A program made the position numbers and the translations under genes. Source: Monarcha castaneiventris obscurior (Eukaryota > Chordata > Aves > Passeriformes > Monarchidae). Taken from it: a stretch of DNA of 64,000 nucleotides. Position 1 is the stretch's first letter. The number at the start of each line of letters is the position of its first letter. Below, one piece after another: positions 1 to 14,029 of this stretch. The notes below the pieces were generated by a model, which was not told where the DNA came from, made no database searches, and was given only the letters and a program-made list of their open reading frames with translations. Location: the NCBI GenBank assembly GCA_026261815.1, contig JAMPIT010000575.1, positions 40,649,501 through 40,713,500 on the forward strand. Direction: 5' to 3'.

Positions 1-2588
1 ACATGTGTGTGCTCATCTAATTTGCCCAGAACAGATGTGAAAGAAAGTGAAGGTCTTTGCTCAGCCAGTTGAATCTTTCTTCATTTTAAGACAAGCCAGG
101 TTTTCTTAGTCTAAGCTATGCCTGAGATTGCCATTGCCCTGAGAAGACCAACATGGTTTTGGTTGTGTTTTTGCTGTATTTCATAATCGAAAAACTGTAG
201 GCTGTCAAAAGGTTCACCTCTGGTGACCTTCCATGGGGAAGTGCTGCTGCAGGCAGAAAGGAGCAGAAAGGGAAGCAGAGCTTTGAGCAGAGGCTGGTGG
301 CCCAGCACGTCTCTCACACAGGCAGAAAAATGCAGTGATCAGGGGACAAAATCCCCTGTCTGTTGCAGGGGGTCAGTGGCAAACCTGTATTGAACATCCT
401 TTGATGACTCCTCATTCCTCTTAAGGGCAATTTAATTGTTGTGAAATTCTTAAAAAATGTAGAAAACATTTTCTCTTACTTGCTTTGTTCTAGCCTGATT
501 TAGTGAGAAAAAAAATACCTAAGCTTAAGTTATTTCACATCCCCTCTGTGTGTCTCACAATTGTTCAGTATAGTGTTTTGAAAGCAGCTGATCTGAGTGC
601 AAGCTAGAGAAGACAAAGATGCCATATTCATTAAAAATTTTGTAAAACTGATAAGTTCAGTTACAGATTAAGCAAGTAGAGCCTGTAAGTGCTGAGGGAA
701 AGGTTGTAGAAAGACCTGGAGGAATCCCTGTGGAGGTGTTTCATCTGTTCCTATGCATACATCTCATATTAGACTGAAATTAGGATTGAAGAAGACAACT
801 TGGTAGGAAACTGGATTCCATTCATGTGCTGCTTACAAAACAAATCTGTATTTTCCTCTGTAATGCTCTGCAGCTTTGTCAGGCCCTTCTTCTGAACTAG
901 CTAAAAATAAATTTTAAATGGTTTAGCTTTAAAATGGCATTTCCATCCAGAAAAGGTCATTCTTACAGTTGACCACTCACTCTCCAGGAGTAGGGGCTTT
1001 CATTTTTGGAAATCTTCTGTGGGTTTTTTTGCACTCTTCTCTGCAGCACATAGTAGCACTTTCTGTGTGATCTCACTGCTGGGTTGTGGGTGCCCCAGCT
1101 CTTCCCTGCCTTTCAAGAGGGAGTTTATATCTACAAGAAGCTGTACAGTGAACCAGAAAGTTGAGTAAGTAGGGGTGCAAAGACTGAACTGAGGGAGAGG
1201 GCAGCACCAAAGCTCTTCTAATGATGATACTCTCAGGCCTGAGCAAAAATCCTTTGTGACAATAGCAAACAATCAGAAATCTGTATAACATTTAAATGGA
1301 GATAGAATATTTTGATAATGCCTTGCCAGAAAATTAGGCAATTTGAATTTAATTAGCTCGTAGTATTGATTTACTATTCTTTATGGAAGTCAGATTCACT
1401 CTATAAGCAAAGTTTAAACAACTTTTTTTAATTATTATTATTATTATCCTTCCTAAAAGGATGCAGCAGGTTTGTTCCAAATAGTGCTGTGGAACTCAAG
1501 GTAGAGGATACATTGTGGTTGTTGTTTGTCTTGTGGAAATAAAGTCTGTACCCACAACATATAATTAGCCATGTTTTTTCTTTGTTAAACCTTTTGATAC
1601 ATGTTGCAGCACAACATGAATCAAATTAATAGTGTGAAGGACTGATACATTGTATGATAAATATGTAAAGTATATTGATATTCTATATTCACACTTTTTA
1701 TTGATGATAAAGATTACATTTTTTGTGTATAATTCCTATGAGTTCAGTATTAAAATGTCCTTGCCATATTTTGGCATTTAGAGTTATATGTAACAAAGCT
1801 GTTAAATTAAACCATAGCTAAACCATAGCTATCACTTATGTCCCTAACTAATCTATAATGTTCATTGTACAATTATTTCTGGAGAAAAAAGATGCACAGA
1901 TTTGCTGACCTGCGCTATTCTATGATAGTAACTTATTTTTCTTTTATGTATTTTCTGGTGCTAATCTCTATTCTGTATTCTGTATTCTCTATTCCTGTAA
2001 TTGGATTGAATTGTAATGTGCCTTTAGGAAAGATTTGTTAAGAGAGGAAAAGTTGTAAAATTCTGCAGTTCAGAATGGTAATTACAACAACAAAAAAAAG
2101 CACTGTATGGCAGTAATTGGATTTTTTTTTGTTAACTATTCTCCCCTTGCCTATTTTCTACTTAATAACATTGCATCAGAATAAGTAAATGAAACTAAAA
2201 AGCACATTGTTCTTGATACCTCATTCCTAAGGCAGAAGGTTGTGCAATTTGGGATTGAGCAGCAAGAAGAGAAATCCCGGTTGGGGAGTACATCCTCCAG
2301 ACTGGGATGGATCTTCTCCACTGATGGAAGCTCTCAAAGCTCTAGTGAAGTCAAAGACAGACCTCTGGCAATTCATAGGGAGGGTTTGCTGACCAGAAGC
2401 CCCCAAAAAGGAGATGGAATATTCTGCTAATGGGATAATCCCTGATCCGGCTTGGCATTGTCCTTTCTTTCAGCAGAGAGCCCTGGATGAATTGCTCGGT
2501 GGCCAGAGATCAAAGCCATAGGCAACCTTAGTCTCTCTCTGGTTGGTCACAGAGCCCTGAAGCTGCTGCCGGTGCTGCAGCCCATCCA

Positions 2589-2633
<45 letters not shown>

Positions 2634-3355
2634 GAAGTCACACTGTCAGTCAGGCTGTATCTGTACCCAGTGGGAGGTCTCTTCTTTTTTTTGTTTAAGA
2701 TTTTGCTTTGGGAGTTTGCTTTGTTTTGTTTTAGTAAGGTGCTTGATATCCAAACAGCCACTAATACAGTCACTGAGGATCTTATCGGTTCTTTAATTGT
2801 CCTGTGTGTGGCAGTGTTTAACAAGCCATCGGATTATCCTCCTTGTTTTAAGTGTAGAGTACGGTGCTTCACCCCTTGGGTGCCTCAGCTGAAAGCTGTT
2901 CTGCACCTGAGCTTTCTGTAGGTGTTTATTGGGAATTGTCATCAAAGCTCTGGCACTAAAGATAGCACCATTATCTCTGCAAGAGTTTCTGTTGGAGCAA
3001 AGGGCAGAGCAGCTGAACAGGGCGCATGGATAGTTTCAATTTTCAATCATATTTATGGCAATAGAGTTTATAAGGGTTACTTTAGACACTATATGGTATT
3101 TTAATAGGAAAATATATATAATCAATAACTATATCTATTTAATAAAGTCCTACTAAATTATCTTATTGAACTCTCTGTTTATTTTGTAGTGTGGTTTCAA
3201 TAATTATCTGCACTCTGTATATATCTACATGTAAATAACTAGTATGACATGCATAAGCTGACTTTGCAGACATAATTCTATGTTGTACTTTACACTGTAT
3301 TTCAAAAATCTGAAAAAATGTTTTTCAAAATAAAAATCCTTTATATACAAACTGT
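1..3355 (+). other. AT-rich region, possible 3' UTR of a convergent plus-strand gene
   Basis: No coding exon was found. Plus-strand AATAAA signals lie at 1538-1543, 3141-3146 and 3329-3334, and the stretch 3040-3355 has the base make-up of a vertebrate 3' UTR end. In other vertebrates ARHGAP42 lies next to PGR in convergent orientation, so this could be its long 3' UTR. That is synteny-based inference; no ARHGAP42 protein sequence is visible. Confidence 0.3.
2589..2630. repeat. (GCTCCT)7 hexanucleotide microsatellite
   Basis: Seven perfect copies of a six-base unit. It creates a leucine run on one strand and a Gly-Ala run on the other, but these open frames show no other sign of coding. Confidence 0.95.
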
Positions 3356-4770
3356 GTTTTTATTGGTTTTAATTTTCAGCTCTGGTTCAGCCTTTCTTTT
3401 TTCCAGTAACTCTTTGGTTCTACTTCTATCCATAGCTGCATTTTAGAGTAACATTTCGCCTGTGAGGATGCTTTACATAGATGGGCATATGAATACCAGA
3501 CAGTAGTCTGTCATCCACTGTCCTGGTCATGTGGAAGTCTCCAAAGATGTGGCTTTTGAGGAAAAGAAATGACAGCTTTTGATGTTAGGTAGCAGCAAGC
3601 AGAACACTGGTGTGGCAGAATCTGGCTGATGAGGTCTTTGCCTTTGGAGGTCAGCAGGTGGATGGGCTCGCGGGAGGGCCTTCCATGGCTCCATTCCAGC
3701 AGCGCTGCCACGTGGGGGAAGCAACATGAGTGCAGTGGCCTCTTCAAGTTCCCTTGCCTGCCCTCCCCAGCATCTCTCCAGGACTTTTTGCCTCAGTTTT
3801 TGCAGCTCTCAGGCTGGAATTATGGATGTGACAGAGGCAAAGGGAGCTGTGGGGTGGCCTGCCTTGCCTTTTGCCTTAAAGAGCTCACCAGAAACTTGGG
3901 AGACTTTAATATCCCTGAAACAATCAGGCTTTGTTATGATATAAAACCTGTGTTTTTTAAACAAGATTAAACCAGCCAGCTGGTTTCTCTGTTCACTGTG
4001 TTTGGTCTTGGACAGTACAGAGAACTGCAGGAGGCCAGGGAGGATGGATACTGCTCCTGAATCCATGGCTGCTGGCTGCCAGCTCCTGCCCTGGGCACGC
4101 TCAGGCTGCTGTGGCTCCTGTCTGCCAGCCCTGGGCTGGGCAGCAGCCCTGCCAGCCTCCCTCTGTGCAGGCACTGTGTGCCCACAGCTCTGCCCAGCGA
4201 CACATCAGAGACAGAGGGAAACAAAACACCAGTACCGAAAGTATTGATGTAAGTGAAAATGAGACTGTTGAGAAGCCAAGCAGCACGGACCAGATGGAGA
4301 AAGTCTTTCCCTTCTGATGCTTTCTAACAACTTCGAGGTGAAGCCTGTATTTCACAGCTCTCCCTGCTTGAGGATGTGAGAGATGTGGACTCTGCTTTCA
4401 GGAATCAAAACATCACCTGCAGGCTGTAGTCACCAAAGTGTCTTGCACCTTGCTGGGATCCTGGTGTCCCGGGCAGGATGGGGCCAGGGAGAAGGGAAGG
4501 TTCCCCTTGGGACCGAGGGATGCAGTTGAATTGGCAAAGCCCCTTCTGTATTAGTTCTGCTGGAAAAGCCTGAGAGGGAGAGGGGCTGCAGCAAGGGGTT
4601 AGGGCTGAGCTGGGGCTTAGTGCCCTGACTTAAAGTGTAGAGAACTGCCCCTGAGGCGTGGTGTGGAATAATTGCAATGGAAGCTGTCACCATCATTCCC
4701 TGCAACACTCCCGGGCACCATGGGGGCATTTGGGAAGAAGGGAAGTGCAGAGGCAGATGCCCTGAGACGC

Positions 4771-4800
4771 CTGCCCTGCCCTGCCCTGCCCTGCCCTGCT
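4771..4800. repeat. (CTGCC)n pentanucleotide microsatellite
   Basis: Five perfect copies of CTGCC and a sixth that ends in T. Explains the Gly-Gln-Arg-Ala periodic open frame on the minus strand, which is not a gene. Confidence 0.9.
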
Positions 4801-7800
4801 CTGCTGCTCTTTGTGCCTGATGAGCTGGACCTGTGCCTGTGCTGGTACCGGCACTGCCCCAGCTCCCTCTGAGACCAGCACTTGCAGCTGGATTCCCCTC
4901 CACTCCTGCTGGGGCCATGAAAGCAGGAATGGTAGGAGCTGCCATGGATGCCCAGCTCTGCACGGTGAGTAGACACAAGAGAAAATGCAGAAAATCTGCA
5001 TTTTGATAATTCGTCAAAAATGACAGTTCACTAACAATTTTATGTTAAAAATCTGAAATAAAATGGTTGTGTTTTCTGTTAGTTTTCTGCTGTTTTCCAC
5101 AGGGATGAAGATTTCTCAGCTTTAGATCCCCTGATCTGCAGGAGTGAATGCACTGGTTTGGGATCTAGACTAAGCTCTAAAATTGTTCTTATCACCCATT
5201 TTCCCAGTGTCCCATTTTATTTGGTATCACGGAATAACTAAGATTTTTTTTTTATTTCTAGGAAACCCATGTTCTGCCTGGCATGCTATATTTTGACATT
5301 TCAGTGAGCATTTAAATGTAAAAAGTCTTCAATTGCTGTTGAATCAACACAATTGTGTTGAATTACCACATTAACACTAAATTTAAAACTCTGAAGGGGT
5401 GAGGCATCTGTGCTTCTTACCAGAAAGGGTGAAGACACATGTCATTACTTGGTTGCATTAAAGCACCTTACAGGGCATGATTCTTATGTGTTTGGAAAAA
5501 TGAATATTTATGGCTTTGTTACTGGTGAAGCTTCAATATTCACTGTGGAGAAATCGATGTGTGGAATTGCTTTGGTGTAGAATGTGTGCTGAGATGAGCC
5601 AGGCTGGCCACAGCCTCCTGCCTAAAGAGGAGAAACTTCAGTGATCCAAGGAAACAGCACAGGTGTAAACTGAGCAGGTGGCAAGTCAGTTCAGGTCCTG
5701 GTTCAGAACACTTTCCCATTATTTGGGCATGATCCATTCCTTCAAAACTCACCTTTCTAACACAAACATTGCTTATTAAACATGGTCAACGAGGTATCTG
5801 CACTTTCATCTTTTAAAATTTTATTTCACATTTGTAAAACTTTTCCCGTGTCATTTGGATTAATCACTGATACGGAAACAAAGTACTGAGAGATATTCTT
5901 GGCTTCTTTTGCAATGGTTGGCTGCTTTTCTATTGTATTTATGGCAACAAGCTCAAAAGCTGAACTAACCTAGAGCAAGTGCCTTTGCCAAAGATCATGG
6001 TGTGCTTTTTTAATGTAAACATGCAGGGATTCATGGGAACATTGAGTGACCTCCACAGCCGGTACAGAAAGGAGTCTTAATTCACTTGAAAGTACTTTGG
6101 TAATTGGAATACATCTTTCTGCCGGTATAATTGAGGAACTGATTAGTTAGACCCCGCACGGGTGTATTTCATTTAAAATTACTGTTAATGGCTCTTGGGT
6201 GCCCTTAGAAGGGATTAGAGTCCCATCTGAATGAAAAACATCAGCGATTTAGTTTTGTTGATGGTCATTGTTGTTGTATTCCTACCAAAAAAAAAAACCA
6301 CATTCAAAGGGAAACATGCAGCACATCTGGATTTGGGGTGTTTTCAGAGCAAGGGTTGCAATGCAGTGCTTTGGCTACGGCAGCCATGAGATCCATCCAG
6401 CAGCAGGTGGGGAGGCTGAGGGTGGGCTTGGGGCAGGGTGGGGTGTGGAAGGTGTCCAGCACAGCAGAGCTCAGAGCAGGAGCGATGGGCTCCAGCCAAG
6501 CTCAGCTGGGGTCTCTGTTGCAGACACATCCGTACACTCCTGGCATCCCTGGGGAAACATCGGCGCAGTGCACAAGCACGTGAGGCAGCTGCACACTGGG
6601 AAGCCCCATGAGAAGCCTTTCAGAGGACAATTCCCAAACCCAGGCAGAAGGAAGATAAGAAACCTGAGCTTGACCAATCCATGGAGTGTTCCTCCAAATA
6701 AATTAACTGGCATATGGGATACAACTGGTTCCTAGAATAGAGCATGTGCTGTTTGCAAGAGCCTCACAGGAAGATAGCAAGGGCACCTGAGCTGGGAGGC
6801 TGAGCACAAAGTGCTGGAAACAGAGACTGTGAAAGCAGTGACAACTGTGAGTCCTGTATCACCACAAAACATGCAGGATGCCTGTCAGCAGGGAAAATCC
6901 ACAAGAAAAAAAGACAAAAACCACACTGGGGGGCGCTGGTGCACCCTCCAGGGACATCTAAAGGAAGCAGGTAGATAGCGGAGACCTCAGAGACATTTAG
7001 GTGCAAGCAAATTGTGCTGGGCAGCTGTGATGTAAATATATCCTTACCTAAAGCCTCATCATAAATGGTCATTTTAAGTTTGTTCTTTCCTGCTGTTGCT
7101 GTTGGTTGAGGGATGCTTCTGTTTGGTCCTGTGAAGTGCTGTTCTTTTCTGTAATTAGGACAAATTGCCTGCCTTGGATGGGAAAAATGGTCATTCTGCA
7201 CAATGTCCTGCTCCCCAGACCTTCCCTGAGGAATCTGCAGTGAATGCCATGGGAGTGTGTCACCGGCTTCCAGCTGTGATTTGTAGCACTGTTTTGTTTC
7301 CAGATGGGCCCTTCTCCCTGCCCTCCCCATCCCCCTGAAGTTCAGACAATGCAAAACAAACCAGCACAATTATTTTTCCCCTCAGAGCAATACAATTTTT
7401 ATGAAGAGGTTCAGGTTCTGTCCCTGCCAAACCCTTGCCTTAATAATTTTTCCTCATCTTTGTTTAAATGATGCCTTGAAATATTTCCTTAATGAACTGG
7501 GAAACCAAATGTAAGCATGATCATAATAATGATATCTGTAAGCACATCAGCATGAAAAACTCAGGTGAATATTGTGGCTTTTTAGCTAAATAGCTTTGCT
7601 GGATAATTTATATCCAGAGGGGGAATCAAGACAGAGTGTTTATCATGGTGTTATTTGTGTGAATCTCTCACAAACAGCTCCTCTCCTGAAGGCAGAAGGA
7701 ACAAACACGTCTCTTCCCTTTTCACTTTCCCTGGCACAGCCTTCCCTGCAGGAACACCTGAGTGAAACAGTGGCAACACCAAGACCAGGGGGTGATTTAG

Positions 7801-9677
7801 GACACTGGGCATCCTTATAACATCACCTGAGCCTTGGCTCAGTTTGGTGCCTTCTCCAGTGCTGCAGCGCCTTCGTTACTGACACACAGGAAAGCAAATG
7901 ATGGTTTCACCTGAATTCCTGCATGGCAGGATCTCTGACACCACTTATTTCTTTCATTTAGATAATCACAAAATAGCAGCGCTGCCCTCCCTGTGAGCAG
8001 CCAGTGATTATTGCTTAACTCATTAGTATGTTTAAGAGGAAGCTCACCTGTGCTGTGCAGAGATGAGTCAGGCTGGAGAGCATCTGCATCATTATGGAGT
8101 CTGAGATTTCAAAATACAAAACCACATCTCATTTAGGGGGACAGTTATTTGCCAAAGGTTAAGGTAAAAACTTCTACCTCAAAGGGTTTAGACATCCTAT
8201 GTCAAATAATGAGTAACCTTAGTTTGTTCTTTATGCCATTCTATAACTATGTCTGTTAAAAAGAACAAAACCCAAACCTATTCTTGAGCAAAGGAGGTGT
8301 GCATTGAGGCTGAATTTGGGCAGAGCAAATACATGCATATACAAAGCTATTCCACTCAGTCCTGAGGAGCATCATGTAAATAAATAACTGGGGCCTAAAT
8401 AAAGGTACCCATGCAGATGTGCTCAGCTGAATGCACATTTAAGTAGGACCACATTCTTTAACTTTGACACCTTGTAGTTCAAGCGTCTCAAGGACGTTAA
8501 GATTATTTTCTTCTCTGTGCTAGCTGCTAATAGAACTTCCACTTAAATTCATGTATTTTTGTACTGACTAAATGCCTTCACCAGTTGTTTTATACTGCGT
8601 GGAATGCTTAAAACTAAATTAACTTGGAAAATGAATCATCTGTGTGGTAAGTCCCAGCCCTGTCAAACTGTCTGTGATGTGCACATGGAGCACTGGTAAC
8701 ATCCAAGATATCAATTCACAGGAACGAGGACGTTCAGAAATGGAACTGCAACATCCCTTTCATGATGTTCTGTATTACGTGGAAATGATGTCCGTAAGTA
8801 TTGGCGTTGTTGGCATGACTAATGCCACTAGTGAGGGCACACTAATACTGCAGCACATCCTTAGAAAGGAGTGACATCTGAACCAGCAGCCCAGCTTTTT
8901 GGCAGTGCCTCTTAGAACAGGAAAGGGGAGGGGTGATCTCTCCTGTTGATGGAGGACACGTGGCCTTTCCCAGCCATACTGCCTGTGCCCCTCCCTAGGC
9001 TGCAGGTCCCACTCTCTGCCTGTTGCACACCACATCAGAAGGCAGCGGGGTGGGAAGTGGGACACATTAAGGATGAGGGAAGGATCACCTGAGCCCTGAG
9101 GTCAGTTCCTCAAAAGCCAGAGGTGATGTGCCCTGTTGGTGCAGTCCAGGTCAATGACCAGCAACAAGAAAAGCTCCTTTTTTACCAGAACTGGAGGTCC
9201 CAGGGTGGATGGATGGTGGATAGATGCATCCTGCATCTTGCACTTCAGAGGCCAGATCTGGCACTGACCAATTTTGGCAGCAGAGAGCTCCAGTTCTTGG
9301 TGTGGACATGGCAGTGAGCTCAGGCACCGCTTCTGTCAAGTCTGGGGATGATTTACTCTGAAATCCTGGTTTTTAAATACTTCCAAATAAATGATTACCC
9401 AGTGTGTAGGTTGCTGTGCTAATTGTGTCTCTGCTCAGGTGTATTCTTGCTGATTGGGCCAGCACCTCTGCTCCCACAGTGCCACAGCCTCTGCTCCCAC
9501 ATCAGCACCTCTTGCTAGTGGCTGCTGTGCATGGACCTTCTGCCCTGCAGGGAAGGCTTTTTAATTAACTTTTCCTTTGTACGCCAGGAGATCAGGAATG
9601 TAACTTATTTTGATGCTTTTATAGGATGGCAGTTTGACAGTTGCAGTTTTGATAAAAGTCACTGCCTTCCACGTAAG

Positions 9678-9695
9678 AATAAATAAATAAATAAA
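9678..9695. repeat. (AAAT)n tetranucleotide microsatellite
   Basis: Short run of about four AAAT units; no other feature. Confidence 0.85.
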
Positions 9696-12600
9696 CAAGA
9701 TTTTACTGTATCCTGCTCTTTGAGTCTTGTAGAGGGTTTGAATTGCAAACAAAATGGAAAACAATTTTTCCCCCCACCCCATCCCAGCCTGATGAGTTTA
9801 AATTCAGTAAACAATCAGTGCCTGTTTTCTCTAACCTGAAGCTGCCAAAGTATTGCCCTCCAAATCAGCCTCCCAGCAGCTGCAGCCCCACGTCCAGTGA
9901 CAGCAGTGTCATTCTGCAGCTTTACCTTCCACTCAGTCTAGTGGATGTTTGTACATCTGCTGGAGAGTTAAACACTTCTCATGCTACTAAAAAGCAAGCA
10001 CATCCCCAGTTTATTGGATATGACACAGTGTAGCTAGACAACACTTTTACAAAAATACTTGAAGCTATTATTTCAGATCTACAAATATATAGATGAAGGC
10101 TCCTCTTCTCAAAGGAAAATACAGAAATCTTATGTGAGTCTCTTATTTTTTTCCAAAAATAAAAACAATAGCAGCAAAGCATAAATTACGTCTATCATTA
10201 TCCTGAATGTTAAATACAGAGAAATATAAACATCAGTCCAAAGATGTCTCAAAGTTAAGCATTATTTTTTTTCTACAGAATTTTTCCATTGAGGATTACA
10301 AAGACTCTACAAAGTGTTAATGTATTACACATCCAAGTAACCCATTGGGAAAAGAAGGTGTGTTGAAGGCATAGGAAGAAGGGGAGAATAAATGTTTGAC
10401 AAATATGTGAACTGGGATTTAGAGGGTGCATAAAATTCAGAAACTTCAACAGATCATGCATTGCAGGCGTGCCCAGCTTTAGGTTGTGCTTTTCTCTATC
10501 ATGTACTTTTTCTTAAAATTAATGTCTGTCTTCAGGGAAGGCTTTAAGGAAAGTTTTAAGTGGAAAACTTCATGGAGTAATACTTTCAAACTTTCAGATG
10601 TTTGCAGTTTTTGAGTTTTCTTTTCTTTTTCTTTTTTTTTTTTTAAATGTCAGATTTGTGCAACCTTTTGGCTGTGGGCAGCCAAATAGACGCATGGTCT
10701 GTATTTTGAAGCATGAGAAAAGGAAGCAGATTCTGTCTCCCAGTAAAACCTAAACTGGCTGTAGCCATCACTAGGAACTGCTTGTAGCAGCAATTGGGGG
10801 TGTGATTGTGTAAAATTATTGTAAGAAGTGAACTGGCCTGTGCAGTGTGACTATATTGTAAGCTGAGTTTTAGGATACCAAACTTCTAAATTTTTAAGTG
10901 AAAAGCCTTGTCATCCTCAGCTGACCAATGCTTGTTGTGTGGTGATGACAGCCCCAAAAGATGATATTCTCATCTGTTTTGTGTAATGCCCCACAGGCAG
11001 GCTGGGGGCCTGTCCTGAGAGCATCATGTCACAGCTTTTTCTATGTAACAGTGGGTAGTTTTTGTCAAGTGTGTTGTCCTTTGCCTACAACAGAATATGC
11101 TTACATGGGCCATCAAAATCCATGTTTTACTCTTAGGAAAGTTGTTGGGATCTGGGCAAATGGTTGGGAACATATTAATTGCAGGTGGCTGGGTGTTTCT
11201 TTTTCAAATAATCTCAGTAAGATCACAGCCACACCTTTTTGGATGCGTACTGCCATGCATATGTTGGTTTGGTGCTTCCCTTATTCATTATCCATAGAGC
11301 CAAGACAGGCCTGCCAGAATAAATCTGTTTCTTTGAGCAGCATTATGATGAGAACTTTGTTCTCAACTGGAGATATCACAGATTAGAGTCTCAGACTGGA
11401 CATTGCCCAGCAATACAGGGATGAAGTGTAAGAGCATTTCTCTATTCCCATCTACTCCCTATTTTTCATACATGAAAAGTAGGCCTCTGTGAGAACTGTA
11501 CATCCATGGAATGAGCAGCTTATGGTGACGTTCATACAAATCCCACCTGTATAACACAAAGATCTCTGTACTGCTCTGCCCAGTTATTTCTGATACAATG
11601 CCAAAAGTGCTTATTGTGCTCACTACCTGCTTTTCATCCAATCTAGCCCCTTGTTTGAAGCTCACTGATGCAGTGTTCTGAATTCCTGACAAGGATTTAT
11701 TTCTTTTTTTTTCCTTCACACAGCAAAAGGAGATTTTAGTTATGAACTGGCTGGCTAGGTATTTAAATTGAGTGTGGGAAAATGCAATAGAGTGAGACTA
11801 CTTAAATGACACTGTGAGAACTTCCTCACTGATATGCCTGAGTGCTAAATTGGTGGAGCTATTGTACCCACAGAGGTGAAAAGGTGACTTTGTTTTCATG
11901 GTCAGAAAAACATGATCTATGACTAAAAGGCTTGTGATAGTATTTTTATAATGAGCTTGCCCCACACCAGCAAGAAATTGAAATGCTGCTAGTTTTAAAG
12001 GTTATGCTAGAATTAAATGAATGCTCACCACTATTTGATGTCCTCTATATATGCTTTAACTGCCTCATACAGAGCACTGTGGGCTCAACCCAGGGGACAA
12101 AATTCTAAATGTGAGTGAAAAAATACATCAAGGGAGCAGCACTGCTCACATATTTGAAGTTATGCAACTGCTGCATTAGTTCCAACAGCACTTAAGAACT
12201 ATTTTCTGAGGGTTATTTTCTCTTTAAGGTAAACAGACAGATAAATTTTAGCTTAGTTATTAATATTCATGCAGTCACCTTTTATTGCATGTTTCTGTCC
12301 AAGCATCTGAGAAGCTACAGCAGCATTCTGCATGCAAATAACGTCAATCTAATAAATTAATAGCGTTCATTGAAAAAAATCCACATAAATTTTAAAACAA
12401 AAAATACCTAAAATATTAGAGTTTTTTTCCTTTCATCTTCCAAGGGAAAAAGAAAACTAAACTAAAAGCAAATCTCTGTTCAAGTCAGGTCACCATGACA
12501 CAAAGCAGTACAAACCAATAAATCCAGCAATGCTGACAGTCCAGCCTGGCAGTATGCTCACAGGCTTCCGAGCCATGGAAAGTTGGGAGGGCTTTGGATA

Positions 12601-14029
12601 TTAGCTCTGTGGCTGCAGGCTGACTTCTTGGAAGGAAAGAAAGGTCAGCCTGCCACAAACAGCATGTAAGGCAAGAAATGTGTGCTTGGAGTTGCACTGC
12701 ACGGGTGGAGTGCAGCCCCATCCTCTCCTGCTCTGCAGATGAACCAACCTTAAGTCTGGGTAGGTAGGAGAGGACAGGAAGGAAGGATCCCTGCAGGATC
12801 CCTGCTGTTCATGCTACTGATACATCACTGTAACTGAGATGAGTATTTGGGTGTAGGTAGGAACACAGGAAATCAGCTCACCTTCCCAAAAAAGGTAATG
12901 GAGACAGACCTATTACTCTACTTGAAAAGAAAGAAAAAACACAGCTAAGTACTAACAAGGCATTGACTGTCAGAAAATAAAAATTTAGGTCTCACTTTCT
13001 CTGTTGCAGATATCACATAAGAAAGCTTAACCAGTGCAGCTGAAGGAACAGCTGCAGATCAGAAATTGTTATGTGTGTTTATTATGCACACATATAACCA
13101 GGCCATTCCAAAGGGCCATGAAATCAACTGAAAGCTTCTCAGACCACATTTCCCTCTGTCATGGACTAGGTGTTCAGGAACCCACATCCCCCCATCCCTA
13201 AAGGCTGGTCCAAACTGTAGATCCAGCTGAGATCTTTGAAAACATGAGCCAAGTGTTTGATCTTTTGTGTTTCTTGGACCACAGAGATCCCAGCTGCCGA
13301 GCAGCTCGTAGATTCCAGGGCTGGAGGTCTCAGCTGTCCAAAGACAGGTGTGCTGCCATGGCCAGGCACTTCAACCTCCAAAACATTATTTAAATACTGT
13401 AAATATGATACCTGTACAGAGCTGAATCACAGCAGCAGAGCTCAAAGGAAGCAGATTACTTCATGGGTTGGTTTGTTTGCTTCACTCAAGCATCAGCAGA
13501 ACGTAATGCTGAAAGGCTTGGGTCAAAAATACCTCAACTGTACAGAACAGGAGAGGCTTCACTTCAGGCACAGCCTGCATTATTCAGTGTATGAAGAACT
13601 TTTAGTGACAGCTAGAAACAAAAACCTGTAGAAGATGGCTGGCACACTTTCTAATTAATGCAACAGGTTTCATACCTTTAAAATGTAATCGGGCACATCC
13701 TAAATGTCAGAAAACAAGAAAAATCTATCTGCTGAAACCTCTTATTTCTAGTCTGTAAATGCAACATAAGAATATCCAGAACTCTTTTGCCTTGTTCAAT
13801 ACATTGAGAAGCAAAAAAGATGTTTATTTAGACCTATTTGTAAAGCTTAGGTCATAAATGCTTTGATCTTTAAGAAAGTATTAATGGACAGAAGCACATA
13901 CATCTATAAAACCTTGTACTCAGTAAAAGGTACAAGTAATGGCTCTCTGAACATTGCTGCAGGGTTGAAAAGTCATAGTACACAAGATTTCTGTAGGAAA
14001 GGAAGAAATCAGGTGTTTTGATCAGCGTT

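Larger units (their letters stand above)
3356..14029. other. Intergenic region, no gene supported
   Basis: Mixed sequence with GC-richer patches (about 3600-5000, 6350-7350, 8900-9500). All open frames are short, lack family resemblance and look like chance. It holds small microsatellites and a stretch at about 5800-6260 that looks like a conserved non-coding element. No CR1 copy was recognised in it. Confidence 0.6.

Noticed and set aside
2528..2824. Gly-Ala repeat protein and Leu-run protein on opposite strands
   Set aside because: Both come from the (GCTCCT)7 microsatellite.
4430..5017. 195-codon minus-strand frame and overlapping Arg-Ala-Gly-Gln frames
   Set aside because: GC-richer intergenic patch with a CTGCC microsatellite; several overlapping frames are open at once and none shows a domain or splice context.
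5344..5361. 18-bp perfect palindrome (core CAACACAATTGTGTTG)
   Set aside because: Short and isolated; an occasional palindrome of this size is not remarkable in 64 kb and no factor site is recognised.
6268..6735. 155-codon plus-strand frame
   Set aside because: No recognisable family, no promoter or splice context, low-complexity start; looks like chance.
13257..13631. 124-codon plus-strand frame
   Set aside because: No domain or conserved motif; not in phase with any recognised exon.
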